Assembly (NCBI RefSeq): GCF_000224145.3
Contig: NC_020179.2
Coordinates: forward strand, 2,809,743 to 2,873,742
DNA: 64,000 nt
From: Ciona intestinalis
Lineage: Eukaryota; Chordata; Ascidiacea; Phlebobranchia; Cionidae
Direction of reading: 5' to 3'
Below the pieces are notes generated by a model that was not told the DNA's origin, ran no database searches, and worked only from the letters and a program-made list of their open reading frames with translations. A program made the position numbers and the translations under genes. Position 1 is the first letter of the stretch. Each line of letters opens with the position of its first letter. Shown here one piece after another: positions 48,001 to 60,100 of the stretch.

Positions 48001-48231
48001 CTATAAGTGGAGCGAGGTGCGGGTACAGAGCTCGGGACACGTGAGGTCGGCACAGTACAGAGTCGAGTACGGCAGATGGTGTAACAGCTGCGCCGCACCT
48101 CCGACCACATGAGCAAAGCTGAAATCACCAGACTGTATGCATTTCGCAGACCAGTATATTCGGCGGTTCATATAGTGAATCTCAACGACGACGATAAAAG
48201 CAAAAACAGCAGCCAGTAAAAATATCGCCAT
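48001..48231 (-). CDS. Doubtful small membrane-anchored ORF
   Basis: A 76-residue ATG-initiated frame starting MAIFLLAAVFAFIVVVEIHY, a strong hydrophobic N-terminal segment. Another frame (about 48128 down to 47847) stays open for 93 codons and looks at least as protein-like (SVYSTIRHRCHASDNIEQYM). The true gene may therefore splice or shift between them, or neither may be coding. No homologue is recognised and no splice pair was found that links them. Confidence 0.25.
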   Translation of the reverse strand: MAIFLLAAVFAFIVVVEIHYMNRRIYWSAKCIQSGDFSFAHVVGGAAQLLHHLPYSTLYCADLTCPELCTRTSLHL

Positions 48232-48774
48232 AGTAAGTTTTATACTTTGCTAGTTTCTATTTTTAATTTCTATTGATCAACCAGTATAATTTAATAACCA
48301 AGCAGCTATTTATTACTGATACTTCGTGACACAATTTATAGGTTAACCGGGGCGTTTGCCCCTGCAATGCGTGATATTGCTAAAGTACACAATTCGGACT
48401 TCCTGTATGCCCTGCTATCTTTTTTTAAGCGTCGACGTTTGCGTCTCCATATTTATTGAAAACTTTGGGGAATTCTGCAGTTGGTCGTGAGTCCACTAAA
48501 TGTGGCTGTTAACAGTATTCGGCGTGGGAATTCGCATGCCAAGTCGTATGCATAAACCCGTGTCCAATTCTGCATGCGGCAGTGAAATCCGGACAAAACA
48601 GACAAAACGGACGAATTCCGGATACTGTGTACAGGCACCTTTAGACGGAAAGTCTCAATTCTAATATCCCCTGCGCATGCAAAATTATGAAGCGTTAAAA
48701 AAAACAACTAAAAAACCTCAAATGATTTCTACAGCTATACGCCACAGCGGAAAGGAAATGATATATTGTTTATA

Positions 48775-48968
48775 AGGGTGGCGGAAGATGGGACACCTTT
48801 TAACTCTATTTTCTTGTCCTTTTTAGTAGTAAACAATAAGCATTCGAAGAATTATAAAACTATATCACCACGACTTCCAAGGACCGTTGTTAATTAATTA
48901 AAACACGATCAGGATATTTGGATAATATGTGCCAAAGGTGTCCCATCTTCCCCCACCCTACTATATAG
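48775..48968. mobile_element. M1 MITE
   Basis: TATAAGGGTGGCGGAAGATGG ... CCCATCTTCCCCCACCCTACTATA. A further M1 end (TATAGTAGGATGGGG) follows immediately. Confidence 0.8.
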
Positions 48969-49726
48969 TAGGATGGGGTATAAGATTGGAAAGGTTTTAT
49001 TCTGCCGCCCCTTAATTATCGTGGTGGGTAGTATACTATTTGCTGTGGTGGGCAATACATCATATAGAATAGGTATGTCCTTAACAAGCGAACTAAATTT
49101 ACCATGGTACAATTACAAATCTAGTCACAATAAAATCTGTTCTAAATCTCAGGTCGTTGACAAGGAGCTCACCCATAAAGAATAAAATATATATATATAC
49201 ATATATATATATGGGCATATATAGAGAAACAACGCATCACAAAGTATAGGGTACTCACTGGGTTAGAAAAGTCTACAAACAAACTTTAAAACCTGTGTCA
49301 TAGAGTAAATAGGATTCGGCTTTGTTTATTGATCAGTTAGTTATTAACAACTGTCTACATGGGTCTTAGGAATACAGTTGTATATTTCTTTCTTTGTTTG
49401 CTACCAATTGGGAAAAAAAATAGAAGGATAATGTGTCGCATCTTCTCCCACGCTACTGTATCAATATAAAAAAGTATTGTACACATCGTCACTTCACTGT
49501 GGTGTACTATAAATACTATCCAAACAATGACGATAGAAATCTGGCTTAATCGTTGATTTGTCAAGTCATACGAGTAAATACGAGTGAGTGTGCACTTGGC
49601 AAGTTACGTTTATAAAAGCTGGCAAGTTTTACAGCAAGATAACTGATAACTTTGAGAATAGGGTGTAAGCTTAAGGTTTTAATTTTTAGATTTTTACTGG
49701 TGTATACTTGTATACTACTGTTAATA

Positions 49727-52700
49727 ATGGCGGACGAAGAAACTGCGAAAATAAAGAAGATGCTAGAAGCAACATTTGAAACCGGTTTCAAAGAGCTAGC
49801 GAAGTATGCAGATGACTTGCCTGATTATAAACCAATAGTCGATTACTTCGTTACGAGCATATTTGAGAGAAAAGTAACAGAATGGAAAGGTTACAAAATG
49901 TCCGGGCAAGGTTTTTCATGCGATACAATAAAGTGGGTCTATGAAAATTGGACGCCCTGGAAGGATGACGTCATTGTCGCGTCATTTCCTAAAACAGGTA
50001 ACGCTTTTTAGAAAATATTTTGAACGTCACAGTGGGTAATACTGCCGCTGATGACCAGTGAAAATTTTGGTCTCAAAATGTTCCTTACGTCTCCCTGATA
50101 CCCGGTGTATATATTTAGAAAAAAAAACTCGGGCGTTCGTGTCGAAATCTAACTTTGAAAATGTGCAAAAACATGCTGCGTCACCGTAATTCGCCTGACC
50201 TGCGTATGGTTAACGATATATTACGTCACAATAGCGATATGTTACGTCACAGTAGTGACATATTACGAACGTTACAGCACGTTATAATCTTGTTTTTCGC
50301 ACTGTTTTATGCTGGGGAAACCCCAAGCCCCAACCCTAACCCCTACTTTTAACCCCCAACCTATAAATCCCCAAAAAAACTAACAAATTACGTAATCTGT
50401 AAAGTTGAAATCAAACGTGTAATTCGCATTCTATGACGTAATAATCTAACCTTTGTTTAATCCATGACGGCTCGTGTGGAAAATACGGTGACGCAGCACG
50501 ATTTCGCGCATTTTCAAAGTTAATTTTCGACACGAAAAATCCTTTTTTCTAAATACTTGAAGACTTGGGACATTAAGAACAACTGAATTGGAGCAATTAA
50601 TTGTAATTAATCAATGTATGGCAGGGTGGGGGAGATGGGGCACCTTTAGCACATAATATATAAACATCCTGATAGTGTTTTGAACAATTAACAACGGTAT
50701 ATGGAAGTCGTGAGGATACGGTTTTATAATTCTTTAATTTTTTTGTTTACTTCCAAATGACACGGAGAAAATAGATTGAAAAGATGTTCCATCTTTCCAC
50801 ACCCTACTATATAACTATTTGGTATTTTGTCACCGGTAACGGTGATATACCTTCAAGCTTGTTTTCATTACCAGGTACGACATGGGTGCGAAACATAGTG
50901 GCTCACTTGTACTACAGAGATAATAAAACTTTAATGGAAATGGTTAAGCCAATGGCAATGCCGCATATTTACCTTGAAACTGGAATACGTGAGTTTTTAA
51001 AACAATTAACGACAGTATTTTACATTAATGGGTTTTATTACAGCTTTAAAATTTGAAATTCTTGAAAAGTTGCCATGGAAGCGACGAATCTTTGCGACCC
51101 ATGTTTCTGCACCCTTGTTTAACTTTGAAAAAGTTAAATCAGCTGGAGCTAAGGTGATACAGAGTTAACAGTATGATTGTATATATAGTAGGGTAGGGGG
51201 AGAGAGGACAATTTAGTATTGTATTTTCTCGTTCCATTTGATATTAAACACAGAATAATTAAAGATTTATTAAACAGTACCTTTAAGACTCCCATAGACC
51301 TTTGTTAATTGTTGCTCCGTCTTTCCCCACCCCACTATATATGTAGTAGAAAGGAAAAAACGAGACGCCATTAGCACATATTATTCAATTTTCCAGATAG
51401 TGTTTTAAACAATTAACAACAGTCTGTGGGAGTCCTGGCAATACGATATAATAATTCTTTGAATATTCTTTGTTTATACCAAATGAAACAGGAAAATAAA
51501 ACAAAAAGGTGTCCCATCTTCCCCCACCCCACTATATGTGTCATGCGAAAACTTCCGTTACGAGAGAAGATTATCGAATCTGTGTATCTGTTGGACTTTT
51601 TAAAAAAATGTTCAACCACATTTTAAATTATAATATAGTGGACAACTTATACACCTAAATCTGGCATGTACTGTAGCTTTAAGGTGCTAACTTAAAACAA
51701 ACATTAAAAAACTTCATTGCTTTTATATATACAATAATATATTATACGCGCTATGTAAGTAAACATCCTAACTACGCCATCTTATACAGGTGATATACAC
51801 GATTCGTAACCCGAAAGATCAAGTGGTATCTTGGTACAACATGATGCAAAATTTTCCTTTCCAAGCGACCGATGTAAATGCGCAAAAATGTATCCAAAAG
51901 ATTGGAACGCGTTTTTCGAGGCGGCAGTGTCTGGTAAGTCGGATTTGGTTCAAATCATTTGTTTTATAGCCTGGCTAAAGTTTGTGAAGTTTTGCCCTAG
52001 GAGTTGGTTACAAAACTTGAAAAACTGTTGGAGAAAGATAGGACACCTTTTTAATCTACTTTCTTGTCAAATTTGTCAGTGAACAAAGAACATCTAAAAA
52101 ATTATAAAACTGTATCGTCACGACTCCCATAGACCGTTGTCAATTGTTTAAAACACGATCAGGATATTTGGATATTATGTGCTAAAAGTGTCCCATCTCC
52201 CCCTCCCTGCTATATTAATATTGTTTATGAATGAGGTGCTAAGACATCTGAGATTTTTAATTACTCCTAAACCAAGTTGATGTTTTTTTTATAATCCTAG
52301 AATTAATAATTTTCTCGCTGCAGGTTCACAATTATTGGGAAATAAAGAAGGGGAGTGGTACATGGAGAATATACTGTCTTGGTATCCGCATCGAAACGAC
52401 GATAACGTCTTGTTTGTTATCTACGAGGACTTGAAACGGGTTTGTATATAGATATAGAACATATATACAAGTTCTGGCTCTATATTACACTGCAGAAGTT
52501 TCGTGCATTTTTTGAATATACATAACGTTTATTGGATTAACTAAAACGGTTAAGGGAAATAGCACCAAAACCACAATATAATGGCATATAGTAGGGTGGG
52601 GTAAGATAGGACACCATTTTATTTTATTTTCCTGTCTCATTTAGTACTAAACAAAGAACATTTAAAGAATTATAAAACCATATCCCCACGGCTCCCATAG

Positions 52701-53455
52701 ACCGTTGTTGATTGTTCAGGGTATTTGGAAATTATGTGCTAAAAGTGTCCAGTCTTCCCCAATCCTATACTCTAACTTATTGTGTAAAATTTTACTTAGG
52801 ATCCGACAAAGGAAATTAAAAGAATAGCCAAGTTCCTTGGAACTGAATATTCAGATGAAGTTCTTTCAGAAATTGTTGAAGCAACATCGTTCGGGAGCAT
52901 GAAGAAAAATGCCAACACCACCGAAGAATTTGTAAAGTTTTTCCGCAAAGGTAGTTTCACATAAGGTTTTAAGGTTAATAGGTGGGGTCGAAGATGGAGT
53001 GCCACTGTTAATATGAACGGCGTATAGACTACATATAGGTAGAGTAGTATGGGAGAAGGTGGAACACCTTTAGCACATAATATCTAATTATCCTGATCGT
53101 GTTTAAAACAATTAAGGACATCTTTTTGATGTATTTTCGTCTATTTGGTAGTAAACAAAGAACATTTAAAAGATTTCAAACCCGCGTCATCACGACTTAT
53201 ACTTATACCGTTATATTACCGTTATTAATTGTTTAAAACAAGATATTTGATTAATATGTGCTAAAGATGACCCGTCTTTCCATGTCCTACTCTATTTTAT
53301 CTGTTTAGTGGGAGCGTATAAAAACTTTCTTTATATATATAGGCGAAGTTGGGGATTGGAAAAATCATCTTACAGTTGCCCAATCGGAACTAATCGACGC
53401 CATCGTAAAAGAGAAGCTGGCAGACACTGATATTGAATTTACATACGAACTGTAG
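49727..53455 (+). CDS. Cytosolic sulfotransferase (SULT family), one frame discontinuity
   Basis: Seven exons: 49727-49997, 50875-50988, 51044-51153, 51790-51933, 52324-52439, 52800-52950, 53343-53455. The product, about 340 residues, transfers sulfate from PAPS to hydroxyl or amine groups. The 5'-phosphosulfate loop is FPKTGTTWVRN. The 3'-phosphate site includes TIRNPKDQVVSWYN. The RKG of FRKGEVGDWKNHLTVAQSE completes the PAPS site. ATHVSAPL holds the usual catalytic-base histidine position. The dimerisation-like SFGSMKKN and the C-terminus EFTYEL also fit. In exon 4 the frame of WYNMMQNF and the frame of YPKDWNAFFEAA differ by one base, so the model totals 1019 nt, one short of a multiple of three. 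This is either a sequence error, an allele, or a recent lesion in an otherwise well-kept gene. Substrate class is not predictable. Confidence 0.88.
50622..50813. mobile_element. M1 MITE
   Basis: CAGGGTGGGGGAGATGGGG ... TTCCATCTTTCCACACCCTACTATA, in sulfotransferase intron 1. Confidence 0.75.
51182..51537. mobile_element. Two M1 MITEs in tandem
   Basis: One copy at 51182-51340 and a second at 51343-51537, back to back in sulfotransferase intron 3. Each has its own recognisable ends. Confidence 0.75.
52023..52214. mobile_element. M1 MITE
   Basis: GTTGGAGAAAGATAGGACACC ... TCCCATCTCCCCCTCCCTGCTATA, in sulfotransferase intron 4. Confidence 0.7.
52585..52772. mobile_element. M1 MITE
   Basis: TATAGTAGGGTGGGGTAAGATAGG ... 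GTCTTCCCCAATCCTATA, in sulfotransferase intron 5. Confidence 0.75.
53042..53292. mobile_element. M1 MITE, rearranged
   Basis: GAGTAGTATGGGAGAAGGTGG ... GACCCGTCTTTCCATGTCCTACTCTA, longer than usual. An M1-like fragment (52978-53030) precedes it in sulfotransferase intron 6. Confidence 0.65.
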
Positions 53456-54191
53456 CAACTTGCAATAAGACAATATGTTAAAACGGTGCTGTAAATGATA
53501 CAGTGTTAATCTATTTTTGTATAATTCGTTTCGGTACGAAATAAGGCGCCAAATAAATTCTATGCATTATTATGCGTTTTGTCTATTAATTTGATAAACG
53601 TACTATAACTACAATTTCGAAAGATCTATTGATTTGATAGACGTACTATAACTATACAACTGTAGCGTAGCAGATGTGTTAATTTTACAAATATGAGTTA
53701 ATTCTCAATATGCGATCAGACAATTAACAGCGTAGTATTTTTACCGAAAGGTCCCCAATAAACATCAATCTTTTTGTAAAAATGACGTCATAAACAGCTT
53801 GATTTAAATCTGTTTTAGTAGGGGATATCCCTAGTGAAGTTGACAATTAACACAAACAAGTTATGTAAATTTTTTGACTAAAAAAACTTAAATATCTATT
53901 TTTTGTGAGTGTTCATGACTAAATTATTTTAAAACATAAATTTCTTAACACATGAACGTTTATCGCAATTTATTTGTAAAAAAATCTATTTAAATTTGAG
54001 CCTAATTATTTGAAACAAAAGAATATGTTCTCAAAGTTTAATATGTACAAATGTACAATTATTCTCTTTTATAAACTAATTGATCGATTTTGTGCAGCAG
54101 TGTAGAATATAAACTGTATGCAAAAGTCAGCTTAAGTTTGGAAATGATTTGCGTTGAAACGCTCGCCGAATGGGCGTGACCAATTCTGAAA
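53456..54191. other. Intergenic region upstream of the CRAMP1 gene
   Basis: AT-rich sequence holding the sulfotransferase 3' UTR and the CRAMP1 promoter. No gene, RNA or repeat family was recognised. A slightly GC-richer stretch (54150-54190) directly precedes the CRAMP1 ATG. Confidence 0.6.
53552..53557 (+). terminator. Poly(A) signal of the sulfotransferase gene
   Basis: AATAAA about 95 bases after the stop codon. Confidence 0.7.
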
Positions 54192-57100
54192 ATGGACACA
54201 GATGTTAAAGATAAAAGTGACGAGTCTAGCCAGTCGGATGCACCAAATATAGGCGATCCTGTAGAAGGAAGAGTATGGAGACGACAAAGTTTAACAAAGC
54301 CATCAAAGAAATCTGCGAATGGACCAGTTTTAAGAGCGACAGTGAAACCTGTAAAACGATTTCGACCAGATTCAAGTACAGGTTCGCGGGAATTATTTAA
54401 ACTATTCTGGCAGTGTTTAATTTAGCAATAAATGCTTTTCCTCATAGAAAAGACGTATTAAACTTTAGCAAAGCATGTTCATAGTATTCACTGTAAAATA
54501 TTGAACTGTTTAAATAACAATACTTTTATTGTAATGGTAATATAAATTGTCAAATAACAAAATAACTATGTAAATGTTAAAGACATAATTGTTGATCGCA
54601 GCACCAGGTCCAACACCAGATGCAACTCCTTTGAAAGTAGATGCTTCTATCAGTTGCAGCAACGATGATAAAGTTAATTCTGAGAATGGAAAGCAACAAC
54701 GAACTGAAGCTTTGATTAATACACCAACTTCAATGAAGAAGAAAAGAGTAAGAGAGCAATGGAGTGTGGAAGATAAGAATCATTTCTTTGATGCTGTGGC
54801 AATTGTAAGTTTTCCTTGATAATCATGTATGGGAATTTGTCTACATCTGGTGCAGTGGCAAAGTGGTTAGCGCGCCTGCCTGTAACCCAGAGGTAACGGG
54901 TTCGAGGCTCGTCGCTGCCACCATTGTGGGCGTATGTGTTCTTGGGCAAGACACTTAACGGCAATTGCTCCAACCCAGTGGTCACTAATCGGTTGTCCAA
55001 ATTATTAGCCAAATATAAAAAAATCCAAAAAATTATGTTTTTTTATCTTAAAGTGTTTTTTTCATCAGCATGGGAAAGATTTTGAAGCCATACAAAAGGC
55101 AATTGCCCAAAAACACAGGAAAAAAGGTGGAGAATCTGTTGTTAAAACTAAGGATCAAGTCCGGCATTTATATTATCGTACATGGACTACAGTGAGCAAG
55201 TTACTTGATGGTGAAGGTACTGTTAATAATTTTTACATTTTTTTTTGCTTTTGCATAGTTATAATAGGCCCACAAAACATAAAATCGTTTAATAATATAG
55301 GTACCAAAGCATGCCATTGAAATTTCAATGCATGACTCAGTAAACATTTAAACCAATAATCTTGATTTGTTTCACAGAAAAGTGTGTCTAACTATCTTTT
55401 GCTTCCCCTGTGTTTTAAAAATTTGGCCCCATGTTTATAATAATTAGAAAATGTATTTCTTGTCAAACTTTGATGGAGCTCCGGGCTTTGGCAAAGTGGT
55501 TAGCAGGTATACCTTTAACCCAGAGGTAATCGGTTCAAAGCCCGTCGCTGCTACCATTGTGGACGTATGTGTCCTTGGGCAAGACACTTAGCGGGAATTG
55601 CTCAAACCCAGTAGTCACTAATAGGTTGTTTTCCAGCCACGCGAGGATAAAGCAAGTTACATACATTCATTCATTGATTCAGCTATATTTAAATTTCAGT
55701 GAGCAGTATTTCGAGCGCAAGCAATAAAACCAATCAAGAATTATTTGCTGTGATCAACTATGGAGAACTGAGGAAAAAACTCGGGGGGTGTAAGTTTACA
55801 ATTACCATTATAATGTCCTAGTAACCCAGTAAAAACTCTGCACTGACACTTTGGTTTCAGATGCTTTGAAGAAAAAAGGGATCATGAAACTAAATGAGCT
55901 TGTTAACTCTGGTTTCACAAGTGTCCGGTTAAAAGGGAAAAACTATCGAATCAAAACTCCAACTTGTAAAGCATTGAAACAAATCGGCAGCAAAAGTGGT
56001 GAGTTAGTGTTCCTGTGTAATTTAGGATTATTTATCTATAAAGTCCTCAGGGAAAACATATTTCAGTTATTCTTTGTTATTAGCTTTTCCTGTTTATATA
56101 TGTATAATTTTATATATAATCCTGAGTGAAAACGTTTTCAGTTATTAGAACACCATGACTACTTTAAAGTTTAAACTGCTAACATTGCATCAAACCAGTT
56201 TTTCTCTGGTTTGATGCAATGTTGATGCAATGTTTCTGGTTTGATGCAATGTTAGCGCTTTAAGTCCTGAGGGAAATTGTCTTTCAATTTTTGTTTCTTA
56301 TTAAAGATACTGCTAAGAAATCTTGTTATTCTGAGGCACGAAGGGTTAAACTTCCATTAAGAGTTAACTTAGAACTTCAACCTTATTCAATGAAGGCTTG
56401 GAATAAAGTCCACATGCTTGCACACAACCCAAGGACAAGGTAAGCCCTTCAACCTTGCTCCAATACAGTGGTTATGGGTTGTCTAAATTTTCAACCATAA
56501 ACTACAAAAAAACAATTATCGATATATACCTGAAAATTTGTAAGCAGACAGTAGTGTGTAAAACAGGAGCAATTACTAATATAGATACATACATGGTAAT
56601 TTGTTAGCGGGCACGAGTGTGTGAAACAGAACACTTGTGTTATGATAACTTTGGTTGCTTTCATATGCGAGGATAAATATGTTACATGCATTCCTTTATT
56701 CAAAGTGTATTATACAGCTAGTACAGGTCACTTATAACGTCGTCATATCTTTCCTTGTTAACTAAACTTGTCTTTGTGTGACAATAATTACTCTAATATA
56801 CTACAAACTATATAAAACCGCATTCCCACGACTCCCATGGACCTTTGTTAATTGCTTAAAACACGATCAAGATATTTGGATATGATGTGTTAAAGGTGTC
56901 CCATTTTCCCCCAACCTACTACATTTCTGTTCTGTGTTTATAAAAACATCTACAATAAATGCATTCGTATTTCATCTGGTTATACAGGTTCAGCATACCT
57001 TTAAACTGCCAGTTGTCTTACATCATAAAATACCTCGTTAACAAATGGAGATCGCTAGGCGATAAAATGTTCGCTTTATCAAATGAAGCTGATGGTAGCA

Positions 57101-60100
57101 ACGCACCTATCAATGCTTCTAATGATAAACTACAAATCTACACACCTCCTGAAGTAAACATAAAAGCTCATGTCAAAGTACATCAGGTAAGACTCATTGT
57201 ATTGTCTGTAGGGTGTAACGGTCACGCAGTTTATCTAAAAAATTATTAGTTTCTTTTTCATCAATAATCTATTTTAACAACTGTTGTTTTACCGTTACTA
57301 CCTGTTTTTTGCTTTTGTAAACTCTCCCGTTCTTCGTTATCGTGACCAAAGAGACGAAATAAATTTTATTTATTCAAGACTTATTTTGTGATAATAATAA
57401 TAAATGAAATCCTACAGTGTGGAGTGTTGCAATATTCAGAAATTTTTCGTTTCAGATTCTATTGAATAAAAACCACTGCATAGTTTCGTACACGTCGCTT
57501 AAATCATCAGCGGGAAACAAAAACGAAGATCCCACTTTCGCTAGAACTGACTTGGATTCTTTACCGCTGGATTTAAGTTCGGAAGACGAGAGCGAAAATG
57601 TTGCTGCAAATCCTGCATCCGATTTTTGTGAGGATCAAATGTCATCAATTGATCACGAAGATGTGTGCCATGATTTAGTTGATAATTCCATACAAGAAGT
57701 TAACACTTCTGTTTCTAATGTCGACAGTGGTGTACTTGATCAAGACATTGAGATGGTTTTGGATGCATTAGATACTTCAATTTGTGGAGATGTATTACTT
57801 GAAAATACACTTGATTGTGGAGTGTGTGTGCTATGTGATAGCGAAAAATGCTCATGTATGGATGGGGTTCAAACTCTGGATACTGGTTTAAGTACAAAAA
57901 CATCAGAAACAACTCAAAAATCACAAGTTAAATTTCTGGAAACTGCTTTAAGAACAAACACATCAGAAACAACTCAAGAAACACAAGTGAAAACTGTGAA
58001 CACTGCTTTAAGAACAAACACATCAGAAACCACTCAAGAAACACAAGTGAAAAACTCTGAAAATGTTGCAGAATTGTGCCTCAACTCATTGAACTGTATT
58101 GAAAGAGAGATACAAGTTTCTTCTAAAGATAAAGAAGTTGTAAATACGACAGCATTAGCTGGAAATGATAGTGGTACTGCCATTCATTCAAGCAGGACGA
58201 GGCAGGAATGCATTTGGAACGAGGATAATACAGAAGGTGTTACAATAGCAGAGATATACTTGATGCTTGGGAAACCTACCTCCTTTAAATTATGTTACGA
58301 CTGGATTCAATCTTCTACTAAAAATGAAGGAGTTAAACAAAAGATTTCTCCGAATTCAGCGCTCAATGCTTTGATACAAACTGCAGCTATTATAAAGACT
58401 AAATTATCGGGAAAACATTATGAAGAAAATACAGCAGAAGATGGGGGCAGGGCTGGCTCTTCTACCAAACAGTCAAAGACAGTAGAAGTAGGAGTTCAGT
58501 GTTCATCACAGGACGAGGTAAGTTGATTAACTATTAGATGATGCATTTTGGTTATGTTTAAATGCCAACCGTCACGCCATGGCATAGTGGTTAGCGCACC
58601 TGCCTGTAACCCAGAGGTAATGGGTTCAAGGCACGACGATGCTACCATTGTTGGTCTTCTTGGGCAAGATACTTAACGGCAATTGCTCCAACCCAGTAGT
58701 CACTAATGGGTTGTCCAAATTATCAGCCATACATAAAAAAATTCCCCCAAAAAATAATCACCCACAAAGTAACCTAATTATATATGATAACTCATAAAGC
58801 TAAGGCACGAGGTGTTAAACCCGTGTGATAACAACTGTCGTTTTCCGGCCACGCGAGGATAAAAAGTAAGTTACATACATACATACAACCTGGTTTTCCA
58901 AAATCCGAATTGTAGATTGTAGGTGAAATAGTTTACTAAGCATTGCACAGTGTTAAAGTTGTGTGTTAACAACTTAACACATGTATCTATAGTTTGCCCT
59001 GCTACCATTGTGGGCGTATGTGTCCTTGACATATGTGTTAACTTTTAAGCTGGCACAAGGTGTATGAAACAGAGCATCCGTGTTATAACGACTGTCATTT
59101 TTCAGTTACACCAAAATAAAGTAAGTTACGTACAATCATAGCTCAAAAATTCGAACATTGCATTTATTTCTTCTCACAAAACATTCAGTATTACAGATAT
59201 TCTTTAACGGCGACTTTTCTTTCAGCAAATGTTATCCCCACCGACAATAAAGAAATATGGTCGTGGGTTAAGTAAACTGTCAACTGCTTCAACTTCTTTC
59301 GCTGTCCCACAACTTCCATATTATCATCGGAAATCTACCTCAAGTAAGTTAACACTTAATCTTGTTATTTTTTTTCACTTGTTATATTTATGAAATATAA
59401 TATTTATATAACAATTAATAGCCACACTTGTTTTTTATAGCATGTTTTAACGACTGTCATTTTGCTGTTGATTTCCATTCTCTTCTTTGTTTTAATAATA
59501 TGATCTCCCTTATTAAAGAGATAATGAACAGTTTTGTTATGGTATAGCCTACTGTATTAGTGTTAATAGTGTATTTTATGCAGGTCAATTTCGTGGTCCA
59601 AATTCGGTCATGTACCAGACACCAGTAGAGCTGGATCAGAACGGGCAAATTCGTGGCCACAGGAATGAACTTTTCAAACATCCCATGCATGATTTAAGCA
59701 ACAACAGAAGAGCAGTTGGTGTTCGTAAAATGAAGAAATTTTCGGTTGTTTCGGGTGGGAATAAAAAAGTTGGTTTCATACCAACAGTACAACCTGTTGC
59801 AAACAACCCTGAAAAACCTGCTGTTGAAGCACAAAGCGAGAAATCTCTACCCCAACCACACTCACAAGCAATAGTAGTGCAGATGCTCAAACTTCGTACA
59901 GTGAAAGACTGCCTGACCTTGGTTGTATTGAAATCAGTACAGAAGTGATGCAGTCTGAACAAAGTGGTGGTAATGAGGCAGAAACTTCAAGCAAGCATGC
60001 TACAGCTACTGATGTTCCAATACAGAATGTTGTGGCTTCTGTAGAGTCAATATTAACACCCCCACCTTCAACTAGTAGTTCAGAAAGTGTTGTTCTAACA

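Larger units (their letters stand above)
46707..49726. other. Intergenic region between BBOX1 and the sulfotransferase
   Basis: About 3 kb with a SINE (47318-47626), M1 copies (48775-48968 and a partial at about 49325-49460), one doubtful small minus-strand ORF (48001-48231) and microsatellites. No confident gene was seen. Confidence 0.6.

Noticed and set aside
49652-49726. Upstream extension of the sulfotransferase reading frame
   Set aside because: The frame is open upstream but has no ATG before 49727. The hydrophobic stretch it would add is not found in cytosolic sulfotransferases.
6589-58892. tRNA genes at sequences with A and B boxes
   Set aside because: The boxes belong to SINE heads. 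No cloverleaf, anticodon arm or acceptor stem could be paired, and the sequences are dispersed repeats.
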